DNA of 64,000 bases from Flavobacterium lacustre (GTDB taxonomy: Bacteria; Bacteroidota; Bacteroidia; Flavobacteriales; Flavobacteriaceae), in NCBI RefSeq assembly GCF_027474525.2, contig NZ_CP114882.2, forward strand, positions 248,001 through 312,000. The letters run 5' to 3'. Position numbers and translations under genes: made by a program. The notes under the pieces were generated by a model. That model had not been told where the DNA came from and did not search any database. It worked only from the letters and a program-made list of their open reading frames with translations. This document shows positions 1 to 8,454 of the stretch, piece after piece. The stretch's first letter is position 1; each line of letters opens with the position of its first letter.

Positions 1-105
1 ACGTGCTCTTAGTTGACGAACAGTTCCAGTTTTATCAAACTTTCTTTTGTAACGTTTTAACGCTCTATCGATATTTTCTCCGTCTTTAATTGGTATAATT
101 AACAT
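1..105 (-). CDS. rpsU: 30S ribosomal protein bS21, N-terminal part (gene runs off the window)
   Basis: The first 35 codons of a minus-strand gene are visible, starting at the ATG at 105-103 and running off the left edge. They read MLIIPIKDGENIDRALKRYK followed by RKFDKTGTVRQLRAR, the characteristic N-terminus of bS21. In the Bacteroidota ribosome bS21 helps sequester the 3' tail of 16S rRNA (established knowledge from Flavobacterium johnsoniae). The gene is preceded by an exceptionally strong Shine-Dalgarno, unlike every other gene I inspected here, which fits translational autoregulation by bS21. The C-terminus cannot be judged. Confidence 0.93.
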   Translation of the reverse strand, partial: MLIIPIKDGENIDRALKRYKRKFDKTGTVRQLRAR

Positions 106-110
106 AATTT

Positions 111-124
111 TATCACCCCCTTTC
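111..124 (-). promoter_or_regulatory. Extended Shine-Dalgarno of rpsU
   Basis: On the minus strand the bases ahead of the rpsU ATG read GAAAGGGGGTGATA, then AAATT, then ATG. This matches the complement of the 16S 3' tail (AAAGGAGGTGAT) over about 12 positions, the only difference being a G that can still pair with U. Spacing to the start codon is normal. Flavobacterial genes normally lack such sites; in this phylum rpsU is the known exception and the site is thought to sense free bS21. Confidence 0.8.
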
Positions 125-134
125 GTTAAGAGCG

Positions 135-142
135 CAAAAGTA
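135..142 (-). promoter_or_regulatory. -7 promoter element of rpsU (TACTTTTG)
   Basis: The minus strand reads TACTTTTG, an exact match to the Bacteroidota -7 consensus TAnnTTTG. I see no clear TTTG at the -33 position. Transcription would start about 20-25 nt before the rpsU ATG, just ahead of the Shine-Dalgarno. Confidence 0.5.
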
Positions 143-214
143 TATTTTTATTTTGAATTTTGAATCATAAATTATCAATTATTTTAAAGAAGAAAGATAA
201 AAGATTAAAACCTG

Positions 215-1357
215 TTACTCTTTCAAAATATTTCTGGAAATCACTATCTTTTGAATCTCAGTAGTTCCTTCCCCAATAGTACATAATTTAGAATCTCTGT
301 AGAATTTTTCAACAGGATAATCCTTAGTATATCCATAACCTCCATGAATTTGAATCGCTTCGTTTGATACTTTGACACAAACTTCGGAAGCATACATTTT
401 TGCCATTGCCCCCATTGTGGTAACTGGTTTATGCTGTTCTTTAAGGAAAGCAGCTTTATACAATAATAATTCTGACGCTTCGATTTCAGTTGCCATATCA
501 GCCAGTTTAAAGGCAATTCCTTGAAACTCGGAAATTGCTTTCCCAAACTGATGTCTTTCTTTCGAATATTTTAAAGCGGCTTCATAAGCGCCTTTTGCAA
601 TTCCTAACGACAATGCTCCAATTGATATTCTGCCGCCATCAAGAATTTTCATCGCCTGAATAAAACCTTGCCCAACATCACCTAACCGATTAGCATCAGG
701 TATTTTGCAATTATCAAATATCAATTCAGCCGTTTCGCTGGCACGCATTCCTAATTTATTTTCTTTTTTCCCGGAACTAAATCCCGGCATTCCTTTTTCA
801 AATACAAAAGCGGTCATTCCTTTTGAATCTCCTTTTTCACCCGTACGAACAATTACAACAGCAATATCTCCGGAAATGGCATGCGTAATAAAATTTTTAG
901 AACCATTAACAATCCAAGAATCACCGTCTTTTACCGCCGTAGTATTCATTCCTCCAGCATCCGAACCCGTGCCATGTTCCGTCAATCCCCAAGCACCAAT
1001 ATGTTCACCAGAAGCTAGTTTTGGAATCCATTTTTTCTTTTGCTCTTCGTTTCCAAAGGTCAAAATATGATTAACGCATAATGAATTATGAGCCGCGACT
1101 GACAAACCAATTGAGGGATCTACTTTTGAAATTTCCTCCACAATGGTAACATATTCATGATATCCTAAACCGGAACCTCCCAGTTCATGAGGAACTAAAA
1201 TCCCCATAAATCCCATTTTCCCCAGTTTTTTAAACAAAGGAACAGGAAATATCTGAGCTTCATCCCAATCCATTATATAAGGTCTGATATTATGTTCCGC
1301 GAAATCTCGTATAGATTGTGCAATCAAAGACTGTGTTTCGTTGTAATCGAAGTTCAT
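215..1357 (-). CDS. Acyl-CoA dehydrogenase (short/medium-chain type)
   Basis: A 380-residue FAD-dependent acyl-CoA dehydrogenase, the usual full length for the soluble family, catalysing alpha,beta-dehydrogenation of acyl-CoA in fatty-acid or branched-chain degradation. The FAD/substrate motif GLTEHGTGSDAGG is at residues 124-136, the signature ERHQFGKAISEFQ at 267-279, and the catalytic glutamate is in IGEGTTEIQ (Glu363). It resembles butyryl-CoA dehydrogenase-like members, but chain-length preference cannot be read from the sequence. The start is only 17 nt beyond the stop of the upstream ComEA-like gene, so the two are probably co-transcribed although functionally unrelated. Confidence 0.92.
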   Translation of the reverse strand: MNFDYNETQSLIAQSIRDFAEHNIRPYIMDWDEAQIFPVPLFKKLGKMGFMGILVPHELGGSGLGYHEYVTIVEEISKVDPSIGLSVAAHNSLCVNHILTFGNEEQKKKWIPKLASGEHIGAWGLTEHGTGSDAGGMNTTAVKDGDSWIVNGSKNFITHAISGDIAVVIVRTGEKGDSKGMTAFVFEKGMPGFSSGKKENKLGMRASETAELIFDNCKIPDANRLGDVGQGFIQAMKILDGGRISIGALSLGIAKGAYEAALKYSKERHQFGKAISEFQGIAFKLADMATEIEASELLLYKAAFLKEQHKPVTTMGAMAKMYASEVCVKVSNEAIQIHGGYGYTKDYPVEKFYRDSKLCTIGEGTTEIQKIVISRNILKE

Positions 1358-1374
1358 CGTAATCGTTTTTGTTT

Positions 1375-2259
1375 TTAAAAGTCCAAATATAAGCCAATTA
1401 TATTTGCTTTTTCAACAGGAAAACCCTTAATTTTTATTAAATCCTCAACATTCTTAATATCTCCATTCATACTTCGGAACGTTACGATTTGTTTAGCAAG
1501 CGGATATTTGAAATAAGGAAATTGTGAAAGTTCTTTTAAAGAAGCATTATTTATATCTATTTTCTTCAGATTGGGAAGTACCAGAACTTTAAAATGAGCA
1601 TTCAAGTTTTCAACAACTTCGGGCGAAAGTCCCCAAACGTCATTCATTTGTTCCATAGATACAAATCCGCCTAAACTTTCTTTTTGTTTTAAAATTCGAA
1701 GTGAAATCGCCTCTCCTATTCCGTATATTTTAATTAAATCCTCTTGTGAAGCTTTGTTAATGTCTATCAAAACTATCTTTTCTTTTTTGGCGAAAGCCGT
1801 ATTTGAAAATTTCTTAAAATCCTTAGAATCCTTTTTAGCGTTAACCCAATCCGGAAATTTAAAATACGGAGTTATTTTTTTTAATAAAGAATCAGAAACT
1901 TTTGTGACATTTTGAAATTCCTGCGGAGAATTGACATATTTATTTTCTTTTCTAAAAGCCAGCAATCGGTCTATTTCCTGCACAGACATCCCTAATTTAT
2001 AGCCTTTATAATCTGTAATGAAATTTGGATTGAAAGGGTATATTTTTGGCGAATACTTTGGCACTTCCCCTTTCATCGAATCAATTTCAGATTGTAACGA
2101 AAGCCATTTTTGCTTAGCGGGATATTCTTTTGAAATCACACTAAAATCAACAAAAAAATAAATCATTTGCAAGGCAATAATAAAACAAAAAAGTACCAAT
2201 ATACCGTTACGTTGGTCACGGGAAAAATTAAAATATGTTTTTATGGTTTTAAAACTCAT
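1375..2259 (-). CDS. ComEA-like helix-hairpin-helix protein
   Basis: A 294-residue protein with one N-terminal membrane segment (about residues 19-37) and tandem helix-hairpin-helix modules. The clearest are at about 163-215 (DINKASQEDLIKIYGIGEAI) and 233-294 (DINNASLKELSQFPYFKYPL), with a degenerate copy near 85-130. ComEA-type HhH modules bind DNA without sequence specificity and in competent bacteria act in DNA uptake. Here the anchored protein carries little besides HhH units, the common flavobacterial form, whose function is not established. It lies directly upstream of the acyl-CoA dehydrogenase. Confidence 0.8.
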   Translation of the reverse strand: MSFKTIKTYFNFSRDQRNGILVLFCFIIALQMIYFFVDFSVISKEYPAKQKWLSLQSEIDSMKGEVPKYSPKIYPFNPNFITDYKGYKLGMSVQEIDRLLAFRKENKYVNSPQEFQNVTKVSDSLLKKITPYFKFPDWVNAKKDSKDFKKFSNTAFAKKEKIVLIDINKASQEDLIKIYGIGEAISLRILKQKESLGGFVSMEQMNDVWGLSPEVVENLNAHFKVLVLPNLKKIDINNASLKELSQFPYFKYPLAKQIVTFRSMNGDIKNVEDLIKIKGFPVEKANIIGLYLDF

Positions 2260-2513
2260 TTTTCAAAAGGAAATTACTGAATCTGATTTAATATTTTCAT
2301 TTTCTAAAAATACGAAATAATTTCCTACTTACCATTCCCATGAAAAAAAATTAAATACTACATAAAGACAAACTAAAACAACTACCCCTGTTATATGAGT
2401 ATATATCACCCCAAAAAGCATCTTATACCGGAGCTACCCATCAACAAAACTGCTTTTGAATATTTTTTATAACTTAAAACATAATTTTTGTTTTTATTTT
2501 TTATAAAAAACAA

Positions 2514-2521
2514 TACATTTG
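2514..2521 (+). promoter_or_regulatory. -7 promoter element of the permease gene (TACATTTG)
   Basis: A perfect TAnnTTTG element. A TTTG at 2487-2490 lies upstream, but the spacing (23 nt) is a little long for a -33 partner. The element overlaps the in-frame TTG at 2519, so that codon would be upstream of the transcript start; this places translation initiation at the ATG at 2552. Confidence 0.55.
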
Positions 2522-2551
2522 AAAACTAATAACAATAAAACTAAAAATAAT

Positions 2552-4027
2552 ATGTCTATTTGGAAAAGAAAACCATTGGCACAACTTTTAGCAGAAGCTG
2601 CTGACTCCGAAAAAGGATTAAAAAGAACGCTAACCGCTTGGTCATTAATTGCATTAGGAATTGGCGCTATTATTGGTGCCGGACTGTTTGTAAGAACAGC
2701 AACTGCTGCTGCTCAGAGCGCAGGACCTTCCGTAACGATTGCCTTCATTGTTGCTGCAATTGGGTGTGCTTTAGCTGGCTTATGTTATGCAGAACTTTCA
2801 TCTTCAATTCCAATTTCTGGTAGCGCATATACATATACATATGCCACAATGGGAGAGTTCCTAGCTTGGATTATTGGCTGGGATTTAATCCTTGAATATG
2901 CTGTAGGAGCAGCAACAGTTGGGATTGCCTGGAGTGAATATTTAAACAATCTATTGATTAATGTGCTCCATATGAGCCCTATACCATATTCGCTATGTCA
3001 TTCCCCTTTTCAGACTTCGTTGACTGGGGAACAAGGAATAATCAATTTACCAGCACTATTCATAGTAGGTGCAATTAGTTTATTATTGATAAAAGGGATT
3101 CAAGAATCAGCTTTTGTAAATGGAATTATTGTAGTAGTTAAAGTTGTAATTGTTGTACTAATCATTGTTATTGGTTGGAATTTTGTAAACCCTGCAAATC
3201 ATACTCCTTATATTCCACCAAGTTCTATTTTTACAGATGAACATGGTGTTGGCCATAATTACGGAGGAGTAATGGGGATTTTAGGTGCAGCAGGAACGGT
3301 TTTCTTTGCATTTATTGGATTTGATGCTGTAAGTACAGCAGCCCAAGAAACTAAAAACCCAAAAAGAGCTATGCCAATTGGAATATTAGGATCATTAGCC
3401 GTTTGTACTATTTTATATATTCTTTTTGCACATGTCTTGACAGGAGTTGCAACAGTTGAAGACTTTAGAACTGGAGGTAAAGAAGCTTCAGTAGCATTCG
3501 CTATCGATAAATACATGATTGGATATGCTTGGTTAGGTCAACTGGTAACAGTAGCTATTTTGGCCGGATTTTCTTCTGTTATTTTAGTGATGCTATTAGG
3601 TCAATCCAGAGTTTTTTATGCAATGGGTAAAGATGGATTATTACCTAAATCATTCAGTGATCTTCATCCAAAATACAAAACACCTTACAAAGCAAATATT
3701 GCTATTTTAGTAATAGTTGGAGCTTTTGCAGCTTTTGTACCTGGTGATATTGTAGGTGATATGACAAGTATAGGAACCTTATTTGCTTTTTCACTTGTAT
3801 GTGTTTCCGTAATCATTCTAAGAAAAAAAGAACCTAATATGGTTCGTGAATTCAAAACTCCTTTCGTACCGCTTGTACCGATATTAGGAGTTGGTGTTTG
3901 TTTTGCTATGATGTACGGCTTAGGCTGGACAAACTGGTTGAGACTATTTGTATGGATGGCATTAGGAGTAATTTTCTATTTTGCTTACGGCAAGAAAAAT
4001 AGTGTCCTGAACAATCCAGAAAAATAA
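2552..4027 (+). CDS. APC-family amino-acid permease
   Basis: A 491-residue polytopic inner-membrane transporter of the amino acid-polyamine-organocation superfamily, cationic amino-acid transporter (CAT/YfnA-like) branch. The first helix carries the substrate-binding glycine motif GIGAIIGAGLFVRTA, and about 12 hydrophobic segments follow. The segment FFAFIGFDAVSTAAQETKNP is the consensus found after TM6 in this branch. Substrate specificity cannot be assigned. The open frame extends upstream to a TTG at 2519, but a promoter -7 box overlaps that codon, so the ATG at 2552 was chosen. The gene stands alone and ends in a strong terminator. Confidence 0.88.
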   Translation: MSIWKRKPLAQLLAEAADSEKGLKRTLTAWSLIALGIGAIIGAGLFVRTATAAAQSAGPSVTIAFIVAAIGCALAGLCYAELSSSIPISGSAYTYTYATMGEFLAWIIGWDLILEYAVGAATVGIAWSEYLNNLLINVLHMSPIPYSLCHSPFQTSLTGEQGIINLPALFIVGAISLLLIKGIQESAFVNGIIVVVKVVIVVLIIVIGWNFVNPANHTPYIPPSSIFTDEHGVGHNYGGVMGILGAAGTVFFAFIGFDAVSTAAQETKNPKRAMPIGILGSLAVCTILYILFAHVLTGVATVEDFRTGGKEASVAFAIDKYMIGYAWLGQLVTVAILAGFSSVILVMLLGQSRVFYAMGKDGLLPKSFSDLHPKYKTPYKANIAILVIVGAFAAFVPGDIVGDMTSIGTLFAFSLVCVSVIILRKKEPNMVREFKTPFVPLVPILGVGVCFAMMYGLGWTNWLRLFVWMALGVIFYFAYGKKNSVLNNPEK

Positions 4028-4045
4028 CACACTACAACCCAAATT

Positions 4046-4093
4046 AAAAAAGGATTTTAAAGCTGTTTTCAACTTTAAAATCCTTTTTTTTAT
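4046..4093. terminator. Rho-independent terminator, bidirectional
   Basis: A 17-bp perfect stem (AAAAAAGGATTTTAAAG at 4046-4062 pairing with 4073-4089) with a 10-nt loop, flanked by A-tract and T-tract. It serves the permease gene on the plus strand and can act for the convergent PspC-like gene on the minus strand. Confidence 0.85.
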
Positions 4094-4102
4094 TTAATTT
4101 CT

Positions 4103-4330
4103 TTACAAATCAAAAACCGAGGTACGTTTAGCTCTAATTAAATCCTTTAGACGAATCCAAAAAGCCAATGTCAAATAAACGGCAAACCACAATCCAACAG
4201 TAACAAACGACAAGTAGATAAAAAACAATCGCACACTACTGGCGCGCATTCCTAATGTATCAGCTAAACGAGAAGAAACATGGAAGCCATACTTTTCAAA
4301 AAAAAATTTAAGTTTTATAACTGCAGACAT
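4103..4330 (-). CDS. PspC-family small membrane protein
   Basis: A 75-residue protein with the PspC-domain pattern: an amphipathic segment (FHVSSRLADTLGMRASSVRL), then a hydrophobic helix hairpin of about 25 residues (FFIYLSFVTVGLWFAVYLTLAFW) and a basic tail. PspC proteins respond to envelope stress in the phage-shock system. Here no pspA/pspB neighbours are present and the protein is little more than the domain, so a regulatory role is not demonstrated. A short lone PspC protein is common in flavobacteria. Confidence 0.7.
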   Translation of the reverse strand: MSAVIKLKFFFEKYGFHVSSRLADTLGMRASSVRLFFIYLSFVTVGLWFAVYLTLAFWIRLKDLIRAKRTSVFDL

Positions 4331-4415
4331 GCTTTAGTTGATTTGATTATTTGTTGAATCGAGAAACAAATTTACAACATTATACCATTTCTACTATATG
4401 AAATGCAGAAATAAC

Positions 4416-5690
4416 TCAATTCACTTTTTTTAATAATTCTATTCCAATAGCGCATTCCAAGCACTTACTTTTATTGCAATATTCGTTTTTAAGCTGTAAT
4501 AACGATTGCGTCTCAAAAGCATTTTTCGACTGAATTCCAAAAGAAATAAATTTGTCTAAAACCGCATTTTTCTCAGGAGTAACTTGTTTCAAAAGATAAA
4601 TCAGGTCTTCAGAGATTTCCTTACCTTGACTTTTGGCGTAAGCAAATTGCAACGGAATAATAGTATTTATGACTAATAAATCTACAAATGACTTAGAGAG
4701 TAATTTCTTTTTCTTTGGACTTTCCTTATCAAACTGATAATGATTTTGCCAATATTCAGATACGGAAACCGCGAATACTTCATAAATATTCTCAAGAGAC
4801 TTTAAAGTACTTATTTTCGAAAATAAATTCTGGTGCTTGTGGTATACGTTAGCCAATTGAGAGAGTCTTATTGTAGGGAAATTATCCGGTCGATGTTTAA
4901 AAAACTGTACTGGTTCGATTATTTTCTTATCCATCTGATATTTATGAAGCAAATAAAAATATCTAAATTTTAAATCTTTGAAATAGTTATCTTCATTTTC
5001 TGAGTTCAACAATCCTGAATTTCCAAAAAACAATGCCTCTAAATTTTCTATTTCAAAACTTTCTTTTCTAATGACAGAAAAAGGAATTGATTGGGCAATT
5101 TTCATAAAAATTTCACCATTGGTATTCAAACCAAAATTCTTAGCCAAAAGACAAAATAAAACGGCTTCCCAATCGTGATGCGTTTGTTCTAATAATTCAA
5201 AAATAGGGTTAGATTTTCTTTCTAATCGCTCAAAAAATAATCGTTCCTGCCAATTTTCGAATAAAAAAGAATCAATCTCTTTAATTTGTTTCTCACAAAA
5301 AATCCAAGATTTTTGCAACATTAAGGATTGATAATTAGCAATTGTCAGAGCGTCAACATATTTTTTGAGTTCTAAAACAGGAATTTCAGTATTATTTTTC
5401 CTAAAAATTTCGGTGTCATGTTCCCAAACTACGTGTAGAATTACGTTTTCATAAGCAGCATCTCTTTCGTGATGATGCACATACCAATCCGAAGATTTTA
5501 AATGAATTTCTATATTTCCCGCCCATTTTTGATTACCAATTGTAATCTGGGCATTAAAGAAATCCGGTCCGGACAATTCTAAATATTGCCCTACTGACAA
5601 GATTGTAATTATTTCTCCATTGAATGTTTTCAAATTCAAAGAATCAAACTTTTTGAACTTCCAGAGGTAATGAAGAAAATCTTCTTTCAT
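4416..5690 (-). CDS. DUF2851 family protein
   Basis: A 424-residue protein recognised as DUF2851 by its N-terminal half (FLHYLWKFKKF, GPDFFNAQITIGNQKWAGNI, EIHLKSSDWYVHHHERDAAY), a Bacteroidota-typical family of unknown function. The HxxD/E-rich stretch around residues 60-85 (KSSDWYVHHHERD, VILHVVWEHD) resembles a nuclease-like metal site, but this is only an impression. The C-terminus has a CNKSKCLECAIG cysteine cluster (CX4CX2C), a possible metal site. No signal peptide is seen, so it is likely cytoplasmic. Transcribed towards pspC, away from the exonuclease. Confidence 0.8.
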   Translation of the reverse strand: MKEDFLHYLWKFKKFDSLNLKTFNGEIITILSVGQYLELSGPDFFNAQITIGNQKWAGNIEIHLKSSDWYVHHHERDAAYENVILHVVWEHDTEIFRKNNTEIPVLELKKYVDALTIANYQSLMLQKSWIFCEKQIKEIDSFLFENWQERLFFERLERKSNPIFELLEQTHHDWEAVLFCLLAKNFGLNTNGEIFMKIAQSIPFSVIRKESFEIENLEALFFGNSGLLNSENEDNYFKDLKFRYFYLLHKYQMDKKIIEPVQFFKHRPDNFPTIRLSQLANVYHKHQNLFSKISTLKSLENIYEVFAVSVSEYWQNHYQFDKESPKKKKLLSKSFVDLLVINTIIPLQFAYAKSQGKEISEDLIYLLKQVTPEKNAVLDKFISFGIQSKNAFETQSLLQLKNEYCNKSKCLECAIGIELLKKVN

Positions 5691-5761
5691 ATTTCAGACT
5701 ATTAGTAATGGCATATAGCGGAGATACTAAAGTAGTAAAAAAAAACAGAAATGAAAGAAAT

Positions 5762-6244
5762 TTATTTCATTAAATACAATTTGGCACAAGCTCTGGCATC
5801 GGATAAAGCTTCGTGATGATTTAAAGAAATATTCATCTCACGACAGCAATCACTTAATTTAGTTGGCTTTAAACCTTTAGCTTTATAAATTTTAACAGTA
5901 CATTCCCAGCGGCTGGCAATATTCAAATCTGAATAATCTAAATTATAAAGAAGCATTGATTTAGCCAATACGTTCCTGTCAAAACTTTCATTATGAGCTA
6001 CAACTATTCTGTTTTGCAGTCTTTTTTTAATTTCAGGATACACTTGCGCAAATGATTTTGCATTAACAGTATCTTTTGGATAAATACCATGAACCTGAAT
6101 CGTAAAAGGAGAGTATAAATTATTTGGTGGTTTGATTAAACTAACGAATTCATCTACTATTATTCCGTTTTCTACGGTTACAATACCAACAGAACACGGA
6201 TGATATGCTGTTGCTGTTTCAAAATCTATGGCGGTGAAAGTCAT
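5762..6244 (-). CDS. DEDDh 3'-5' exonuclease (DnaQ/epsilon-like)
   Basis: A 160-residue stand-alone exonuclease domain. ExoI (AIDFETATAYHPCSVGIV, with catalytic DxE at residues 7-9), ExoII (VVAHNESFDRNVL) and ExoIIIe (HHEALSDARACAKLYL, with catalytic H and D) are all present in order. Such proteins remove nucleotides from 3' ends and act as proofreading subunits or in repair and RNA turnover. It has no UvrC or polymerase fusion and no replication neighbours, so its substrate is open. Length is typical for single-domain members. Confidence 0.87.
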   Translation of the reverse strand: MTFTAIDFETATAYHPCSVGIVTVENGIIVDEFVSLIKPPNNLYSPFTIQVHGIYPKDTVNAKSFAQVYPEIKKRLQNRIVVAHNESFDRNVLAKSMLLYNLDYSDLNIASRWECTVKIYKAKGLKPTKLSDCCREMNISLNHHEALSDARACAKLYLMK

Positions 6245-6411
6245 TTGGGTTTACTATTTTATAATACAATTTAGAAAAATCAAAGCACATGGAATTTCCT
6301 TTATTTTCTTCATCAATTGAATTACAAATATAATTTTAATAACTAGAGTTCATAGAAAATAAATATCCTTTTTATTTTCAAAATCTAAAAAAACGAATCC
6401 TTCTTTACAAA

Positions 6412-6810
6412 TCAAAATTCTATTTCATAAACGTCGCAGCTTACATAATCTAATAAAATTTCTTTATATTGTTTTTTACTCGAAAAATGTTCCGGCCAGA
6501 ATGTTGATGAATAAAAATACATTAATTCAAACACATCGTCATGATTTGTTGCTAAAACATCCAGATATTTCACGTAGCGATTATAGCAAAAATAATCTTC
6601 ATCAACACCGCCATTAATCAAACTTAAAATTCTTTTCTGAATAGGAAAACCTTCTACTTCATAGCCTTTATCAATACAATAACTGGATATTATTTCGATC
6701 ACATAACTTTCGTGAATTTCACCGTAATTAAAACAATCCAAACCGTCTCCTAAAACATACCAAACGTCATGAATTTCCATGATTTTACTTTTTATCGTAT
6801 CCATTTCCAT
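6412..6810 (-). CDS. Hypothetical protein, acidic and aromatic-rich
   Basis: About 132 residues, no family recognised. It is rich in Asp/Glu and Tyr/Phe (for example HDVWYVLGDGLDCFNYGEIH and YFCYNRYVKYLDVL), has no signal peptide or membrane segment, and looks like a soluble globular protein. The frame is open to a TTG at 6831, but a TATTTTTG promoter box covers 6829-6836, so the ATG at 6810 (or 6804) is the better start. It stands between the exonuclease and the CBS-domain enzyme. Function unknown. Confidence 0.55.
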   Translation of the reverse strand: MEMDTIKSKIMEIHDVWYVLGDGLDCFNYGEIHESYVIEIISSYCIDKGYEVEGFPIQKRILSLINGGVDEDYFCYNRYVKYLDVLATNHDDVFELMYFYSSTFWPEHFSSKKQYKEILLDYVSCDVYEIEF

Positions 6811-6828
6811 AAAATATTTTTGTTTTTT

Positions 6829-6836
6829 CAAAAATA
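6829..6836 (-). promoter_or_regulatory. -7 promoter element (TATTTTTG)
   Basis: Minus-strand TATTTTTG matches TAnnTTTG exactly and lies about 19 nt ahead of the ATG at 6810. It decides against the TTG start at 6831. No clear -33 partner. Confidence 0.4.
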
Positions 6837-6908
6837 AATAAGCTTATAATTATTCCTTTACGGTTTTCCTCATTTCGGATTAATTTTTAAAACCATACAA
6901 ATTAATAA

Positions 6909-6938
6909 AGCCTGTAAAATCTTTAAATCTTACAGGCT
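6909..6938 (-). terminator. Terminator hairpin after the PLP/CBS-domain enzyme gene
   Basis: Nine-base arms AGCCTGTAA (6909-6917) and TTACAGGCT (6930-6938) form a hairpin 3' of the minus-strand gene, followed on that strand by TTTATTAAT, a weak U-tract. Confidence 0.6.
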
Positions 6939-6966
6939 ATACAATTAAAATGAGAACTAAAGTCTC

Positions 6967-8328
6967 TTATTTTATCGAACCGATAATATCCGATTTTGTT
7001 ATAATATGATGGCTGCCATTTTCTAAATCTACCAAAACCGCATCGTTTTCTCTAGTAAACAGCTTGGATAGTTCTTCGATCGGCGTTCCTAATTTTACTA
7101 TAGGAAATGGTTTTCCCATAACCTCTTTAATGGGTTTATCTGCTACATTTTTATCAGCAACGTAACTTTGGAACAAATCACTTTCATCAACAGACCCTAC
7201 AAATCCTGTAACATCGATTACCGGAATTTGTGATATTTTATATTTACGCATTCTTTCGATTGCGTGTGAAACTAACTCTTCTGTTCGTACAACAATCAAT
7301 GGTTTATTGATATGGTCTTTAATAACATCTTCGGCTTTTGTAATGTCCTCATCCAGAAAACCACGCTCGCGCATCCAGTCATCGTTAAACATTTTACCCA
7401 CATAACGACTTCCTGAATCATGAAATAAAACCACAACAACATCATCTGGTTTGAAATGTTCCTTGAGCTGCAACAATCCTTTTATAGCTGCGCCTGCCGA
7501 ATTCCCAACAAAAATACCTTCTTCAAGCGCAATTTTACGCGTATACACCGCCGCATCTTTATCGGTAACTTTTGTGAATCCGTCTATCAATGAAAAATCA
7601 ACATTTTTAGGTAAAATATCTTCGCCAATTCCTTCGGTGATGTACGAATAAATTTCATTTTCATCGAAAATGCCGGTTTCATGGTATTTTTTAAATACAG
7701 AACCATAAGTATCAATACCCCAGATTTTGATGTTTGGATTTTTCTCTTTTAAATATTTTCCAACACCCGAAATAGTTCCTCCTGTACCAACACCCACCAC
7801 AAAATGAGTGATTTTACCTTCGGTTTGCTCCCAAATTTCAGGACCGGTTTGTTCATAATGCGCCATCGAATTTGATGGATTATCATATTGATTGACGTAC
7901 CATGAATTAGGAGTATCTTCGGCTAACCTTTTTGAAACCGAATAATAAGAACGCGGATCTGTTGGTTCAACATCAGTAGGACAAACAATAACTTTGGCTC
8001 CTACGGCACGAAGAATATCCATTTTTTCTTTGGATTGTTTGTCCGAAATTACACAAATCAGTTTATATCCTTTTATTATTGCCACTAAGGCTAACCCCAT
8101 TCCTGTATTGCCAGAAGTCCCTTCGATAATAGTTCCACCGGGTTTTAATCTTCCGTCAGCTTCGGCATCTTCAATCATTTTTACGGCCATTCTGTCTTTT
8201 ACAGAATTTCCAGGATTAAAGGTTTCTACTTTGGCGAGTACCAAAGCGTCTATTCCGGCAACGACTTTATGAAGTTTTACTAATGGTGTGTTACCTATAG
8301 TACCTAATATATTTTCTGAATAATTCAT
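6967..8328 (-). CDS. PLP-dependent cystathionine beta-synthase/cysteine synthase with CBS domains
   Basis: A 453-residue fold-type II PLP enzyme with a C-terminal CBS-domain pair, the architecture of cystathionine beta-synthase. The Schiff-base lysine is Lys44 in NPGNSVKDRM, the substrate-binding loop SGNTG is at 72-76, and the phosphate-cradle GVGTGGTISG is near 180. The two CBS motifs occupy about 335-453 and may bind adenosyl ligands. It condenses serine or O-acetylserine with homocysteine or sulfide; the sequence does not separate these. No S-box is seen in its leader, but a TATATTTG promoter box lies at 8394-8401. Single gene, with its own terminator. Confidence 0.88.
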   Translation of the reverse strand: MNYSENILGTIGNTPLVKLHKVVAGIDALVLAKVETFNPGNSVKDRMAVKMIEDAEADGRLKPGGTIIEGTSGNTGMGLALVAIIKGYKLICVISDKQSKEKMDILRAVGAKVIVCPTDVEPTDPRSYYSVSKRLAEDTPNSWYVNQYDNPSNSMAHYEQTGPEIWEQTEGKITHFVVGVGTGGTISGVGKYLKEKNPNIKIWGIDTYGSVFKKYHETGIFDENEIYSYITEGIGEDILPKNVDFSLIDGFTKVTDKDAAVYTRKIALEEGIFVGNSAGAAIKGLLQLKEHFKPDDVVVVLFHDSGSRYVGKMFNDDWMRERGFLDEDITKAEDVIKDHINKPLIVVRTEELVSHAIERMRKYKISQIPVIDVTGFVGSVDESDLFQSYVADKNVADKPIKEVMGKPFPIVKLGTPIEELSKLFTRENDAVLVDLENGSHHIITKSDIIGSIK

Positions 8329-8393
8329 CGTTTCTCTTTTTAATGATTGAATTTAGTGGGGCTTATTAAACTCTACTATTCCTATATAATAAA

Positions 8394-8401
8394 CAAATAT
8401 A
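8394..8401 (-). promoter_or_regulatory. -7 promoter element of the PLP/CBS gene (TATATTTG)
   Basis: Exact TAnnTTTG match on the minus strand, about 65 nt ahead of the ATG at 8328. No clear -33 TTTG. Confidence 0.4.
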
Positions 8402-8454
8402 AGTAATAGTTCTATATCTTTAAGAGCTTTTATTACGAAATAAAGCGTAGAACG

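Noticed and set aside
2519..2551. TTG start of the permease 11 codons upstream
   Set aside because: The TTG lies inside a perfect -7 promoter element, so it is probably not in the mRNA.
6811..6831. TTG start of the small hypothetical gene
   Set aside because: It overlaps a TATTTTTG promoter box; the ATG at 6810 is preferred.
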